From NCBI RefSeq assembly GCF_001613405.1, contig NZ_BDCH01000041.1, forward strand, positions 62,001-126,000: a DNA stretch of 64,000 bases. The letters are read 5' to 3'. The notes beneath the pieces are model-generated. The model ran no database searches, was not told the origin of the DNA, and saw only the letters and a program-made list of their open reading frames with translations. Made by a program: the position numbers and the translations under genes. The DNA is from Nocardia crassostreae. GTDB lineage: Bacteria; Actinomycetota; Actinomycetes; Mycobacteriales; Mycobacteriaceae. Of the stretch, positions 1 to 7,173 are shown piece after piece. How positions within the stretch are numbered: the stretch's first letter is position 1; the number at the start of each line of letters is the position of its first letter.

Positions 1-6
1 CGCTGG

Positions 7-336
7 TCAGGACAGATGCAATGCGTAGGCCAAGGCCATACCGAAGGCGGTCAGGACGACGCCGGTGACCGCGATTGCGACGAAGGTCACCGCGCGGGTG
101 CCGTCACCCCAGTCGCCCTTCTTGTGCGAGTGCAGGACTCGGCTGCGGCGAACACAGACAACCGTCACGACCGCCAGCGCGGCGGTGGCGGCGAAACACA
201 GGACGCTGACCGGCGGCCAGTCGGCGGCGAAACCCGCGTGCACGAAAAGCACCAGGTTGGCCATGGATCCAATGGCCGTTCGCCACCAGGCCAGGGCGGT
301 CCGCTCGGCGGCCAGACCGGCTTCGGGGCTGGTCAC
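7..336 (-). CDS. DUF202 family membrane protein (downstream copy)
   Basis: This 109-residue protein has the DUF202 signature near its N-terminus (AAERTALAWWRTA) followed by three hydrophobic segments, so it should be a small integral membrane protein; the family's function is unknown. The GTG start at 336 overlaps the TGA of the upstream DUF202 gene as GTGA, so the two are translationally coupled and may form a hetero-oligomer (inference). A longer reading frame extends upstream, but it would run antiparallel through the upstream gene in another frame and has no family similarity. Confidence 0.8.
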   Translation of the reverse strand: MTSPEAGLAAERTALAWWRTAIGSMANLVLFVHAGFAADWPPVSVLCFAATAALAVVTVVCVRRSRVLHSHKKGDWGDGTRAVTFVAIAVTGVVLTAFGMALAYALHLS

Positions 337-692
337 GACAGCAGGAGCCCGATACTGGCCAGGACGGCGATGAGGGCGATGCCGAAGGCGAGGATGGGGA
401 CCATGACGGTGTGCGGCAGTTTGTCGCCGCGTTCCATGGCGGCCTGCACATGCTTCCAGCGGCCGTAGGCGCCGATGGCGACAATGGTGGCCAATACGAT
501 GCAGCCCATGGCGACCGCCGTGCGCGCACCATGATGCCGGAACGGGCGGACCAGTTCGTGCACCGCGACGCCACCGGCGAGCAGGCCGAGGGCGGTGCGC
601 ATCCACGCCAGGAAGGTGCGCTCGTTGGCGAGGGTGAAGCGGTAATCGATCGGTGCCGCTTCGGTTTCCGTGTTCGGCTCGGCGGAGCCCAT
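333..692 (-). CDS. DUF202 (YidH-like) membrane protein
   Basis: A 119-residue protein with the family signature FTLANERTFLAWMRTALGLL and three predicted membrane segments. The start at 692 (MGSAEP) is chosen because AGGAGG lies about 8 nt upstream; the frame itself is open to 767. It is the first gene of a two-gene DUF202 operon. Paired DUF202 genes of this type are common in actinobacteria; no biochemical role is known. Confidence 0.85.
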   Translation of the reverse strand: MGSAEPNTETEAAPIDYRFTLANERTFLAWMRTALGLLAGGVAVHELVRPFRHHGARTAVAMGCIVLATIVAIGAYGRWKHVQAAMERGDKLPHTVMVPILAFGIALIAVLASIGLLLS

Positions 693-819
693 GAACTGTG
701 TCCTCCTGCTGCGGTGGTGCGCTACTGGTGCGGACGTGCTCTGTTCACATGCGCGGACGTTATCCACACTCGCCGATCACGGTATCCCTCGCGGCCGCAC
801 ACAGGCGCACCCTGTGTCC

Positions 820-1344
820 ATGCACCCGATCATGTCGAGGTTTCTCGCCCGATCATCCCCGCTCGCACCGGGGCTATTGCTCGTGTGCTCCCTGCTGATG
901 GCCACCCCCGCCGCAGCAGCGCCCACAGGCGAATTCGACTGGCCGCTGCGCCCACGCCCCGCAGTCCTGCGCCCCTTCGACAAACCGCCCCAGAACTGGC
1001 TGCCCGGCCATCGGGGCGTCGACCTGGCGGGCAGCCCCGGACAACAGGTACTGGCCGCGGGCGCGGGAATCGTCGTCTTCGCGGGCAAGGTCGCGACCAA
1101 ACCGGTTGTCTCGATCGACCACCCCGGCGGCCTACGCACCACCTACGAACCGGTGACAGCCTCGATTCCAGTGGGCCGCAGGGTCTCTCGCAGCACCTCC
1201 ATCGGCGCCCTGGAACCCGGCCACGACGGCTGCCCGGCGCCCGCCTGCCTCCACTGGGGCCTCCGCCGCCACCACGACTATCTCGACCCACTCGCCTTGC
1301 TCCGCCAAGCCCCGATCCGGCTCAAACCGCTGTCCCCGGACTAG
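820..1344 (+). CDS. Secreted M23-type peptidase (LytM/NlpD-like)
   Basis: A 174-residue protein starting MHPIMSRF, with a signal peptide (basic start, hydrophobic stretch, cleavage near ATPAAAA) and an M23 fold: GHRGVDLAG followed by a glycine/valine-rich beta strand region, then CLHWGLR near the C-terminus. M23 enzymes cut peptidoglycan cross-bridges with a zinc held by HxxxD and HxH. Here the first His of HxH reads Cys (CLHW), as often seen in actinobacterial LytM-like proteins, so it may be catalytically weak or a regulator of other hydrolases. It is divergent from the DUF202 operon. A second possible start is 832. Confidence 0.85.
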   Translation: MHPIMSRFLARSSPLAPGLLLVCSLLMATPAAAAPTGEFDWPLRPRPAVLRPFDKPPQNWLPGHRGVDLAGSPGQQVLAAGAGIVVFAGKVATKPVVSIDHPGGLRTTYEPVTASIPVGRRVSRSTSIGALEPGHDGCPAPACLHWGLRRHHDYLDPLALLRQAPIRLKPLSPD

Positions 1345-1377
1345 AGCCCACAACCGACACGGGACCAGGATGTGTAT

Positions 1378-1893
1378 ATGCCGCACGAGCCCACCACCCC
1401 GCAGTTCACCTATCCCGAGGTCGGCGCGACCGCGGGCGCTTTCCCGCCCGGCTATCACCAGTTCCGGCTACGCCGCCGCATCGGCTCGGGCCGGGCGCTG
1501 TTCGAGGAGGCGGGTTCGCAGATCCTCGCGTACCGAATGCAGAAGGGCACCGGCATCTTCCAACGGGCGAGCACCGCCACCGCAGAGCCGGGCACCGACC
1601 TGACCGTCTTCCTGGGCGTTAGGCCACTGGGTATCGCCGCCCCCTGCCGGGTGGTCTACGTCCTCGACGAACCCGACCGCCGCGGCTTCGCCTACGGCAC
1701 CCTGCCCGGCCATCCGGAGAGCGGCGAGGAGTTGTTCGCCGTCGAATACGACCCGGCCGACGATTCGGTCCACGGCATCGTCGCCGCCTTCTCCCGCCCC
1801 GGCACCTGGTACACCCGGCTTGGCGGCCCGATGGTCCGGCTCATCCAACGCTGGTTCGCGGGCCGCTACATCGACACCCTCCTACCGCGCTGA
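1378..1893 (+). CDS. DUF1990 family protein
   Basis: A 171-residue DUF1990 protein: FTYPEVGAT at the N-terminus, GTGIFQRA and VVYVLDEPDRRGFAYGTLPG in the middle, and a conserved end RFAGRYIDTL-like (here QRWFAGRYIDTLL). The family is widespread in actinobacteria and has no proven function; it may bind a small ligand. The start at ATG 1378 is favoured by GGGACCAGGA 7 nt upstream; a GTG at 1372 is also in frame. It follows the M23 gene by about 30 nt on the same strand and may be co-transcribed. Confidence 0.85.
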   Translation: MPHEPTTPQFTYPEVGATAGAFPPGYHQFRLRRRIGSGRALFEEAGSQILAYRMQKGTGIFQRASTATAEPGTDLTVFLGVRPLGIAAPCRVVYVLDEPDRRGFAYGTLPGHPESGEELFAVEYDPADDSVHGIVAAFSRPGTWYTRLGGPMVRLIQRWFAGRYIDTLLPR

Positions 1894-2019
1894 TCAGACC
1901 GTCTGAGGCCGGACGGCACCTCGTACGGCCGCACCACACCTCCCCGCGGTCGTGACTGCCTGCGGCCGAATACAATTCGGGCCGCTTGCGTGTCACCCAC
2001 CACGGCTAGGGTCACCGCC

Positions 2020-2361
2020 ATGATCATCGAGATCCGCACGTATCGCCTCGTGCCCGGCACTCGCGACGATTTCGTGGAGGTGATGCGCAACGAGTCGGTT
2101 CCGCTGCTGCGTGAGTATGGCATCGACGTGGTCGATTGCGGCGCTTCGCTCGTCGACGAGGACGGCCATGAGGAGGCGTACCTCATCCGGGCATTCGCAT
2201 CCCGCGAGGAGCATCGGCGGCAGGAGGACAGGTTCTACGCCAGTGCGCAGTGGCGCGACGGGCCACGCGAGGCGATCGTGTCCCGCATCGAGAGCTACCA
2301 CGCCATCGTCATCGTCATCGAAGCCTCGGACGATGCCGTGGCAGCCCTCCGCAGCCAATAG
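2020..2361 (+). CDS. NIPSNAP family protein
   Basis: A 113-residue single-domain NIPSNAP protein, start MIIEIRTYRLVPGTRDDF, with a dimeric alpha-beta barrel pattern and end VSRIESYHAIVI. Bacterial NIPSNAPs are small proteins of unknown activity, often beside catabolic genes. The start at 2020 fits the family N-terminus and has a TAGGG stretch upstream; the open frame runs back to 1990. Its stop codon lies inside the first unit of a short tandem repeat. Confidence 0.85.
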   Translation: MIIEIRTYRLVPGTRDDFVEVMRNESVPLLREYGIDVVDCGASLVDEDGHEEAYLIRAFASREEHRRQEDRFYASAQWRDGPREAIVSRIESYHAIVIVIEASDDAVAALRSQ

Positions 2362-2427
2362 CCCGGAGACGGCCGGTAGTCCAGAGACGGAGGTAGCCCG
2401 GAGGCGGGGATAGCCCGGAGGCGGAGG
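2359..2427. repeat. Degenerate 17-18 bp tandem repeat, four units
   Basis: Units begin at 2359, 2377, 2394 and 2411 and share TAGCCCGGAGGCGG with a few changes. The first unit starts exactly on the TAG stop of the NIPSNAP gene. The array fills the gap before the convergent YqeY gene. Function unknown; it is not a clear hairpin. Confidence 0.7.
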
Positions 2428-2477
2428 GCACTTCCGTCACGGGTCGTCGCGATGCACGCTCAGCGCGGCCGGACCGA

Positions 2478-2909
2478 TCACGTTGCGGCGCTGGGCTGAT
2501 CGCCGTCGATCAGGGTTGTCAGGGCGGCCGCCTCGGCGCGTAGGGTGGCAGCGCGGTCGGATCCGCCGTTGAGGCCGTCGTATTCGGCTGCGACGGTGAG
2601 CCGTTCGGCGATTTCGGCGCGCACGATGGAGTCGATTTCCGCCTCGGTCAGGTGTTTGCGTGGGCGCTCGGCCGCGCCGAGGCCCGCCGCGCTGGTTTCG
2701 ATGGCACCGGCGGTCACATCCGAGGCGTCGACGGCTTCGGCATTGTCGATGGCGGCCAGCGTGGCGCGCACCGCGGCGACGGCGGCACGATCGCGCGCCT
2801 TCGTGGCACGAGGCAGTGCGCCGCGCAGGGATTCGCGCAGCGGCACCGCCGCGACGGTGGACGGGTCGTCGACGCTACGGCTGGGCGGGTTGTCGGCGGT
2901 CATGATCAT
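2478..2909 (-). CDS. GatB/YqeY domain-containing protein
   Basis: A 143-residue YqeY-like protein: RESLRGALPRATKARDRAAV at residues 25-44, AIDNAEAV, and a C-terminal helical part (EIDSIVRAEIAERL). The YqeY domain resembles the tRNA-binding tail of GatB amidotransferase; free-standing members have unclear function. The N-terminus is Ala/Pro rich. The start could be ATG 2909 or ATG 2903. It stands alone between the NIPSNAP repeat array and the SIP gene. Confidence 0.8.
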   Translation of the reverse strand: MIMTADNPPSRSVDDPSTVAAVPLRESLRGALPRATKARDRAAVAAVRATLAAIDNAEAVDASDVTAGAIETSAAGLGAAERPRKHLTEAEIDSIVRAEIAERLTVAAEYDGLNGGSDRAATLRAEAAALTTLIDGDQPSAAT

Positions 2910-3025
2910 CGACGCTACGGCCCGGCCGTACCTGCGTCGAACTCATTTCAGGCGTGCCGCCCGCGTCGATGGCTCGGTTCCCGCGCCCGGTGCGGGCGCG
3001 GGGGCACGGCGGCCGTGGCGACGCC

Positions 3026-3790
3026 TCAGACTCCTGCCGGGGCGGCCTTCTCGCGTTCGGCGAGATCGGACTTCCACTGGCGGAAGCCTTCTTCGGTGCG
3101 GCCGCGACGCCAGTAGCCGGAGATGGAGGAGGCCCATTCGGCGGGGATGCCGCGTTCCTTGCGGATGTAGGGGCGGATGCGGTGCATGACGGCATTGGCT
3201 TCGCCGTGGACGAAGACCTGCACCTGTCCCTCGCACCACGGCTCCGCGAGTACCGCATCGGCCAGTTTCGCGCCGGGCTCGGCGTCGCCCCGGTACACCC
3301 AGGTCAGCTCGACACCCTCGGGATGCTGGAAGGTGAGTTCGTCTGCGGGACCGCCGATTTCGACGAAGACACGACCCACGGAGTCCAGGGGCAACGCGCC
3401 GCAGGCGGCGGCGATGGCGGGCAGGGCGGATTCGTCGCCCGCGAGCAAGTGCCAGTCGGCGTCGGAGCGCGGGGCATATGCGCCGCCGGGGCCCAGCACA
3501 TCGATGGTGTCGCCCGGCTCGGCGCGCGCCGCCCACGGACCCGCAACGCCCTCGTCGCCGTGGTAGACGAAGTCGATGGCGATCTCCTGCGCGGCGGGGT
3601 CCACCGACCGCACGGTGTAGGTGCGCATGGTCTCGCCGTCGGGGCCCGGGAAGACCAGCTTCACGTAGGCGTCGGTGAACCCGTTGGGCTGGAAGGTCGC
3701 GAAGCCGGGACCGCCCAGGTGGACGCGAATCAGATGGTCGGTCAGCTGGATCGTGTTCTGAACCACGAGGGTCGTACGAGCGCGTGCCAA
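3026..3790 (-). CDS. viuB: Siderophore-interacting protein (FAD ferric-siderophore reductase, ViuB-like)
   Basis: A SIP/ViuB flavoprotein that reduces ferric siderophores in the cytoplasm to release iron. Visible parts: N-terminal FAD-binding barrel with RTYTVRS (residues about 55-61 of this start), GPGGAY, HLLAGDESALPAIAA, and the SIP C-terminal part VFVHGEANAVMHRIRPYIRKERG. The start is taken as TTG 3790 (M-ARARTT) because GGAGGTG at 3797-3803 is ideally placed 8 nt upstream; starting at TTG 3805 would put that Shine-Dalgarno inside the gene. In M. tuberculosis viuB also sits beside xerC. An IdeR-like box lies just upstream. Confidence 0.9.
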   Translation of the reverse strand: MARARTTLVVQNTIQLTDHLIRVHLGGPGFATFQPNGFTDAYVKLVFPGPDGETMRTYTVRSVDPAAQEIAIDFVYHGDEGVAGPWAARAEPGDTIDVLGPGGAYAPRSDADWHLLAGDESALPAIAAACGALPLDSVGRVFVEIGGPADELTFQHPEGVELTWVYRGDAEPGAKLADAVLAEPWCEGQVQVFVHGEANAVMHRIRPYIRKERGIPAEWASSISGYWRRGRTEEGFRQWKSDLAEREKAAPAGV

Positions 3791-3807
3791 AAGGAACACC
3801 TCCAAAA

Positions 3808-3821
3808 TTAGGGTTACCTAA
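3808..3821 (-). promoter_or_regulatory. IdeR/DmdR-like iron box upstream of SIP gene
   Basis: The minus strand reads TTAGGTAACCCTAA. It has the TTAGG and CCTAA ends at the spacing found in the right 14 bp of the mycobacterial IdeR consensus (TTAGGTTAGGCTAACCTAA). It lies 4 bp upstream of the Shine-Dalgarno of the SIP gene, so Fe-IdeR binding would block transcription when iron is sufficient. Only part of the 19-bp consensus is matched. Confidence 0.6.
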
Positions 3822-3878
3822 GTGAAGGTACCACAGCATTTCCGATAGGTCGTCGATACAGTCTCGATATGACGATGG

Positions 3879-4703
3879 TCACGATATGCGCGCTATGAGC
3901 TCGCCGAGTGCCGCGGCGAGCCGCGCATGCCCGGGCCCGGCTGGTCCGCCCGGTTCGGTCATGTAGGTATCGCGGCGGATCTCCAACATCACGGCGGTGA
4001 CGCGGGGGTCCTTGCCATAGAAGTCCAGCGGGACATATGTACCCGCGAACGGACTATTTATGCCCACAACACCGAACTCGGCGAAAATCTTTCCGACGAG
4101 GGCGGTCAGTTCCGGTGCGGTGTGGAATTCGTCGACACCCAGGCAGATGGATGGGCGGGGGCCGTCGCCGTGTAGCTCGTAGGGCAGCCGCCGGGTCGGG
4201 TAGGAGTGGACGTCGATGACGACGGCCCGGCCCGTGGCCGCGAGGCGCGCGGCGACCAGGTCGGTCATCGCCCGGGCATAGGGATGGAAATAGCGACCGA
4301 GCAGTGCGGCATCGTCGAAATCGCTGGGCCGCAAGGGGATACGCTGCGTCGTCCGCGTGTACACCGCGCCCATGCCGACGGCCGCCATCTCCTCCCGGTC
4401 GTCCGGGAAGCGTTCTGGGTCGACGACCAGGCGCGATAAACGATTCACGAACTGCCAGGGCCGACATTCGGCCCGGTCGGCGGCGATCGCGGCGAGCCGC
4501 GCGGTGTGCGCGTCGGTGATGTGGTCGAGTTCCGCGTCCAGGGCGGCGTCATCGAGCAGGATCCCGGCCCGTACCGCGGGCGGAATCTCGCGCGCGGAGT
4601 GCGGAACATGCAGGATCACCGGCGATTCGGGCGCGCCGGGCGCCAACTCGACATTGTCGGGAACCGGCCTCGCCGGATCAGGCGCGTGGGTGTGCTTGGT
4701 CAT
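3879..4703 (-). CDS. N-formylglutamate amidohydrolase
   Basis: A 274-residue FGase-family enzyme, which hydrolyses N-formylglutamate to formate and glutamate in histidine breakdown, or related N-acyl amino acids. It shows VILHVPHSAREIP (residues about 29-41), VVDPERFPDD, AVVIDVHSYP and a C-terminal EIRRDTYM. The start at ATG 4703 has AAGAAGG upstream and overlaps the end of xerC by 26 nt, implying translational coupling. No other histidine-catabolism gene is near, so the true substrate is open. Confidence 0.85.
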   Translation of the reverse strand: MTKHTHAPDPARPVPDNVELAPGAPESPVILHVPHSAREIPPAVRAGILLDDAALDAELDHITDAHTARLAAIAADRAECRPWQFVNRLSRLVVDPERFPDDREEMAAVGMGAVYTRTTQRIPLRPSDFDDAALLGRYFHPYARAMTDLVAARLAATGRAVVIDVHSYPTRRLPYELHGDGPRPSICLGVDEFHTAPELTALVGKIFAEFGVVGINSPFAGTYVPLDFYGKDPRVTAVMLEIRRDTYMTEPGGPAGPGHARLAAALGELIARIS

Positions 4704-5601
4704 GAACCTTCTTGAGGCGATCGATGGAGACATGCGTGTACAGCTGTGTCGTCGCCAGACTGGCATGCCCGAGGATCTCCTGCACCACCCGCAGATCAGC
4801 GCCCCCTTCCAACAGGTGCGTGGCCGCCGAATGCCGCAACCCGTGCGGCCCCATGTCCGGCGCCCCCGGAATCGCCGAAACCACCTCGTGCACAACGGTC
4901 CTCGCCTGCCGCGGATCCAGCCGCCGCCCCCGCCGCCCCAGCAATAGCGCCCGCCCCGACCCGGCATTGGCGAAGGCGGCCCGCCCACCCCCCAGCCAAG
5001 CCTCGAGCGCCTGATCCGCGGGCCCCCCGAACGGCACCGCCCGCTCCTTGTTCCCCTTCCCCAGCACCCGCACCACCCGCCGCTCCCGATCCACATCCTC
5101 GATATCGAGCCCGCACAACTCGCTCACCCGAATCCCCGTCGCATACAACATCTCCACGATCAACCGATCCCGCACCGCCATCGGATCCCGCTGCGCCGCC
5201 CCCGATTCCGCGGCCTCCATGGCCGCCCGCACCTGCTCCTTCCCCAATACCGACGGCAACACCCGATGCGCCCGCGGCGACCCCAACCGCGGCCCCGGAT
5301 CCACGCTCACCCGCCCCGTATGCGCCAACCACCCGGTAAACGTCCTCGCCGACGACGACCGCCGCGCCACAGTGGTCCGCGCCGCCCCCTCCGCCGCCTG
5401 CTCCGCCAGCCATGACCGCAACAACCCCAGATCCACCTCCCCCACCCCGGAGTCCGCCCCCCTCCCCAGCAAATGCTCCAACAACGACCGCGCATCCCCC
5501 ACATAAGCCCGAACCGTATGCTCCGACCGATTCCGCCCCAACCTCAAGTGCCGCCCGTACTCGACCAGCAACGCCTCCAAATCCTCAGGCAGCTCACTCA
5601 T
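4678..5601 (-). CDS. xerC: Tyrosine recombinase XerC
   Basis: A 307-residue tyrosine recombinase that resolves chromosome dimers at dif with XerD. The N-terminal SAM-like core-binding domain (RSEHTVRAYVGDARSLLEHL) is followed by the catalytic domain with Arg in GIRVSELCGL, Lys in GKGNKERAVP, HGLRHSAATHLL, the second His in GHASLATTQ and the Tyr in LYTHV. The set is complete. The start at 5601 gives the usual length; the frame opens at 5682. It lies downstream of dprA across a structured gap, and its 3' end overlaps the amidohydrolase gene. Confidence 0.92.
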   Translation of the reverse strand: MSELPEDLEALLVEYGRHLRLGRNRSEHTVRAYVGDARSLLEHLLGRGADSGVGEVDLGLLRSWLAEQAAEGAARTTVARRSSSARTFTGWLAHTGRVSVDPGPRLGSPRAHRVLPSVLGKEQVRAAMEAAESGAAQRDPMAVRDRLIVEMLYATGIRVSELCGLDIEDVDRERRVVRVLGKGNKERAVPFGGPADQALEAWLGGGRAAFANAGSGRALLLGRRGRRLDPRQARTVVHEVVSAIPGAPDMGPHGLRHSAATHLLEGGADLRVVQEILGHASLATTQLYTHVSIDRLKKVHDQAHPRA

Positions 5602-5671
5602 CCCACCCACGCTCGTCCCCGCACCGCCCCGAAGCAAGCCCCCGCGCCGTGTACAGCGCCGATGAGGATCC

Positions 5672-5731
5672 GCAGTCCGCACGGGCGGTTCCTACGGCGG
5701 TAGGAAATGAGCGGTCCGCCCGTGCGACTGC
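5672..5731. terminator. Nested hairpin between dprA and xerC
   Basis: An outer 16-bp stem (5672-5688 with 5716-5731, one bulged C) encloses an inner perfect 7-bp hairpin TTCCTAC-GGCG-GTAGGAA (5689-5706). It lies downstream of dprA and upstream of xerC on the minus strand, so it may terminate the dprA transcript or attenuate xerC. No U-tract follows, so intrinsic termination is uncertain. Confidence 0.5.
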
Positions 5732-5758
5732 TGTGGGGTTCGATGGATTGTCATCGGC

Positions 5759-6913
5759 TCATATCTGCCCTCCTTTCGGTTGGGCCATTCGGTGCCAACC
5801 GTTTTCGTCGCAGCCGATCAGACCTGCCAGTTCCAGGGCCGAGAGGGCCGCCCGGGTAGCGGGAATCGTCAGCCCGGCGGCTTCGGCCAGCGATCGGGGC
5901 AAGCGGGAATCGGTAGACGGGAGCGCGGCGTAAACCAGGGATTCGCCGCCGGTCAGGTTGTCCTCGGGACTGGGTGGGACTGCGCCGGGAAGGGAGAGGC
6001 GGAGCGGGCCCGCCTCATCGAGGACTTCTTCGGCGGTGGTGACGATGAAGGCTTCGCCCTCCCGGATCATGCGGTGGCAGCCGACGGAGGCAGCCGAAGT
6101 AATGGGGCCGGGGACGGCGAGGGCCGGGCGGCCCAGGCGGCGGGACCATTTCACGGTATTGCGCGCGCCGCTGCGGGCGCCCGCCTCGACGACCACGACG
6201 GCGTCGGCGAGCGCGGCAATGAGGCGGTTGCGGGCCAGGAAGTGGTGCTTCCTGGCGCTGGTGCCGGGTGGATATTCGGTGATTACCAGACCGGAATCGG
6301 CGATTTCAGCCAGGAGATGGTCGTGTTGGACCGGGTAGGGACGGTCGGGACCACAGGCCAGCACGGCGATGGTGAGACCACCGACGGACAGCGCGGCCCG
6401 GTGGGCCATACCGTCGATACCGAATGCCGCCCCCGAAACGATCGTCCACCCCCGCATGGCCAACTCCCCCGCAATGTCCCCGGTGGCGTGATTGCCATAA
6501 CCGGTACTGCAGCGAGCACCCACCACCGCAATGGCCTGCTCGGTGCACTCGACGAGAGAGCGCTGCCCGCGAACCCACAAAACCAGTGGCACCGCCGCCG
6601 CCTCATCACGCTCCGGATCGAGCTGTCCGAGGCCGAGCATCCGCCAGGCAGGCCACTCGGCATCATCAGGAGTCACAACCCTCCCGCCCAACCGTGCGAT
6701 ATGGGCCAAATCCCGCTCGGCACGATCGATTCCGCGCCGCAACTCGGTCGGCCCCCGCAGCGATTCCGGCAGCGCACACTCCCGCACCGCCCGCGCCGCC
6801 TCCACCACCCCGACCGACTCGACCAGCGCCGACAGCGCCGCACACGGCCCCTCCACCACCCGCGACAGATACACCCACGCCAACCGCCGTTCATCGGCAT
6901 CGGTTTCGCTCAT
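5759..6913 (-). CDS. dprA: DNA-processing protein DprA
   Basis: A 384-residue DprA/Smf protein, which binds incoming single-stranded DNA and loads RecA during natural transformation. It carries an N-terminal helical region, the Rossmann-like core with AIAVVGARCSTGYG, SGAAFGIDGMAH, and RNRLIAALADAVVVVEAG, and a C-terminal winged-helix part (LPRSLAEAAGLTIPATRAALS). The ATG at 6913 overlaps the preceding stop as ATGA, so it is coupled to the comM reading frame. The dprA-comM-yraN order is conserved in actinobacteria. Confidence 0.92.
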   Translation of the reverse strand: MSETDADERRLAWVYLSRVVEGPCAALSALVESVGVVEAARAVRECALPESLRGPTELRRGIDRAERDLAHIARLGGRVVTPDDAEWPAWRMLGLGQLDPERDEAAAVPLVLWVRGQRSLVECTEQAIAVVGARCSTGYGNHATGDIAGELAMRGWTIVSGAAFGIDGMAHRAALSVGGLTIAVLACGPDRPYPVQHDHLLAEIADSGLVITEYPPGTSARKHHFLARNRLIAALADAVVVVEAGARSGARNTVKWSRRLGRPALAVPGPITSAASVGCHRMIREGEAFIVTTAEEVLDEAGPLRLSLPGAVPPSPEDNLTGGESLVYAALPSTDSRLPRSLAEAAGLTIPATRAALSALELAGLIGCDENGWHRMAQPKGGQI

Positions 6914-7173
6914 GCGGCACCTCGTTTCGGGAAGTCGAACGCCTCCAACACATCCACAGCGGCCGTGGACCCGCCGCTGACAGCGGGTGAGCTTCGGCCG
7001 TCAACCTGAACGAGCCAGCGCTCGGCCAGCCAGCCGCCCAGATCCCAGACGGTCCAACCGATTCGAATGGCTCGGTCTGCCACGGCCGACAGCAGGACCT
7101 GGGGCCCTCGGCCACGGTCGTCGATGTCCGGCTCTATCACGCGCAAGGCGGAGATCCTGGGCAATCCGCTCAT
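6910..7173 (-). CDS. Diverged duplicate of the comM 3' end (87 codons)
   Basis: If comM ends at 7170 in its repaired frame, an ATG at 7173 overlaps that stop (ATGA) and opens an 87-residue frame that ends overlapping dprA (ATGA again). Its ADRAIRIGWTVWDLGG and DVLEAFDFPKRGAA match the comM ends ADRAIRVAWTVCDLRGG and DILQALNFRQRGVA, with about 25 extra residues between. It looks like a partial tandem duplication of the comM tail kept in the operon. Whether it makes a protein is unknown; in the sequence as given it is fused to comM. Confidence 0.5.
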   Translation of the reverse strand: MSGLPRISALRVIEPDIDDRGRGPQVLLSAVADRAIRIGWTVWDLGGWLAERWLVQVDGRSSPAVSGGSTAAVDVLEAFDFPKRGAA

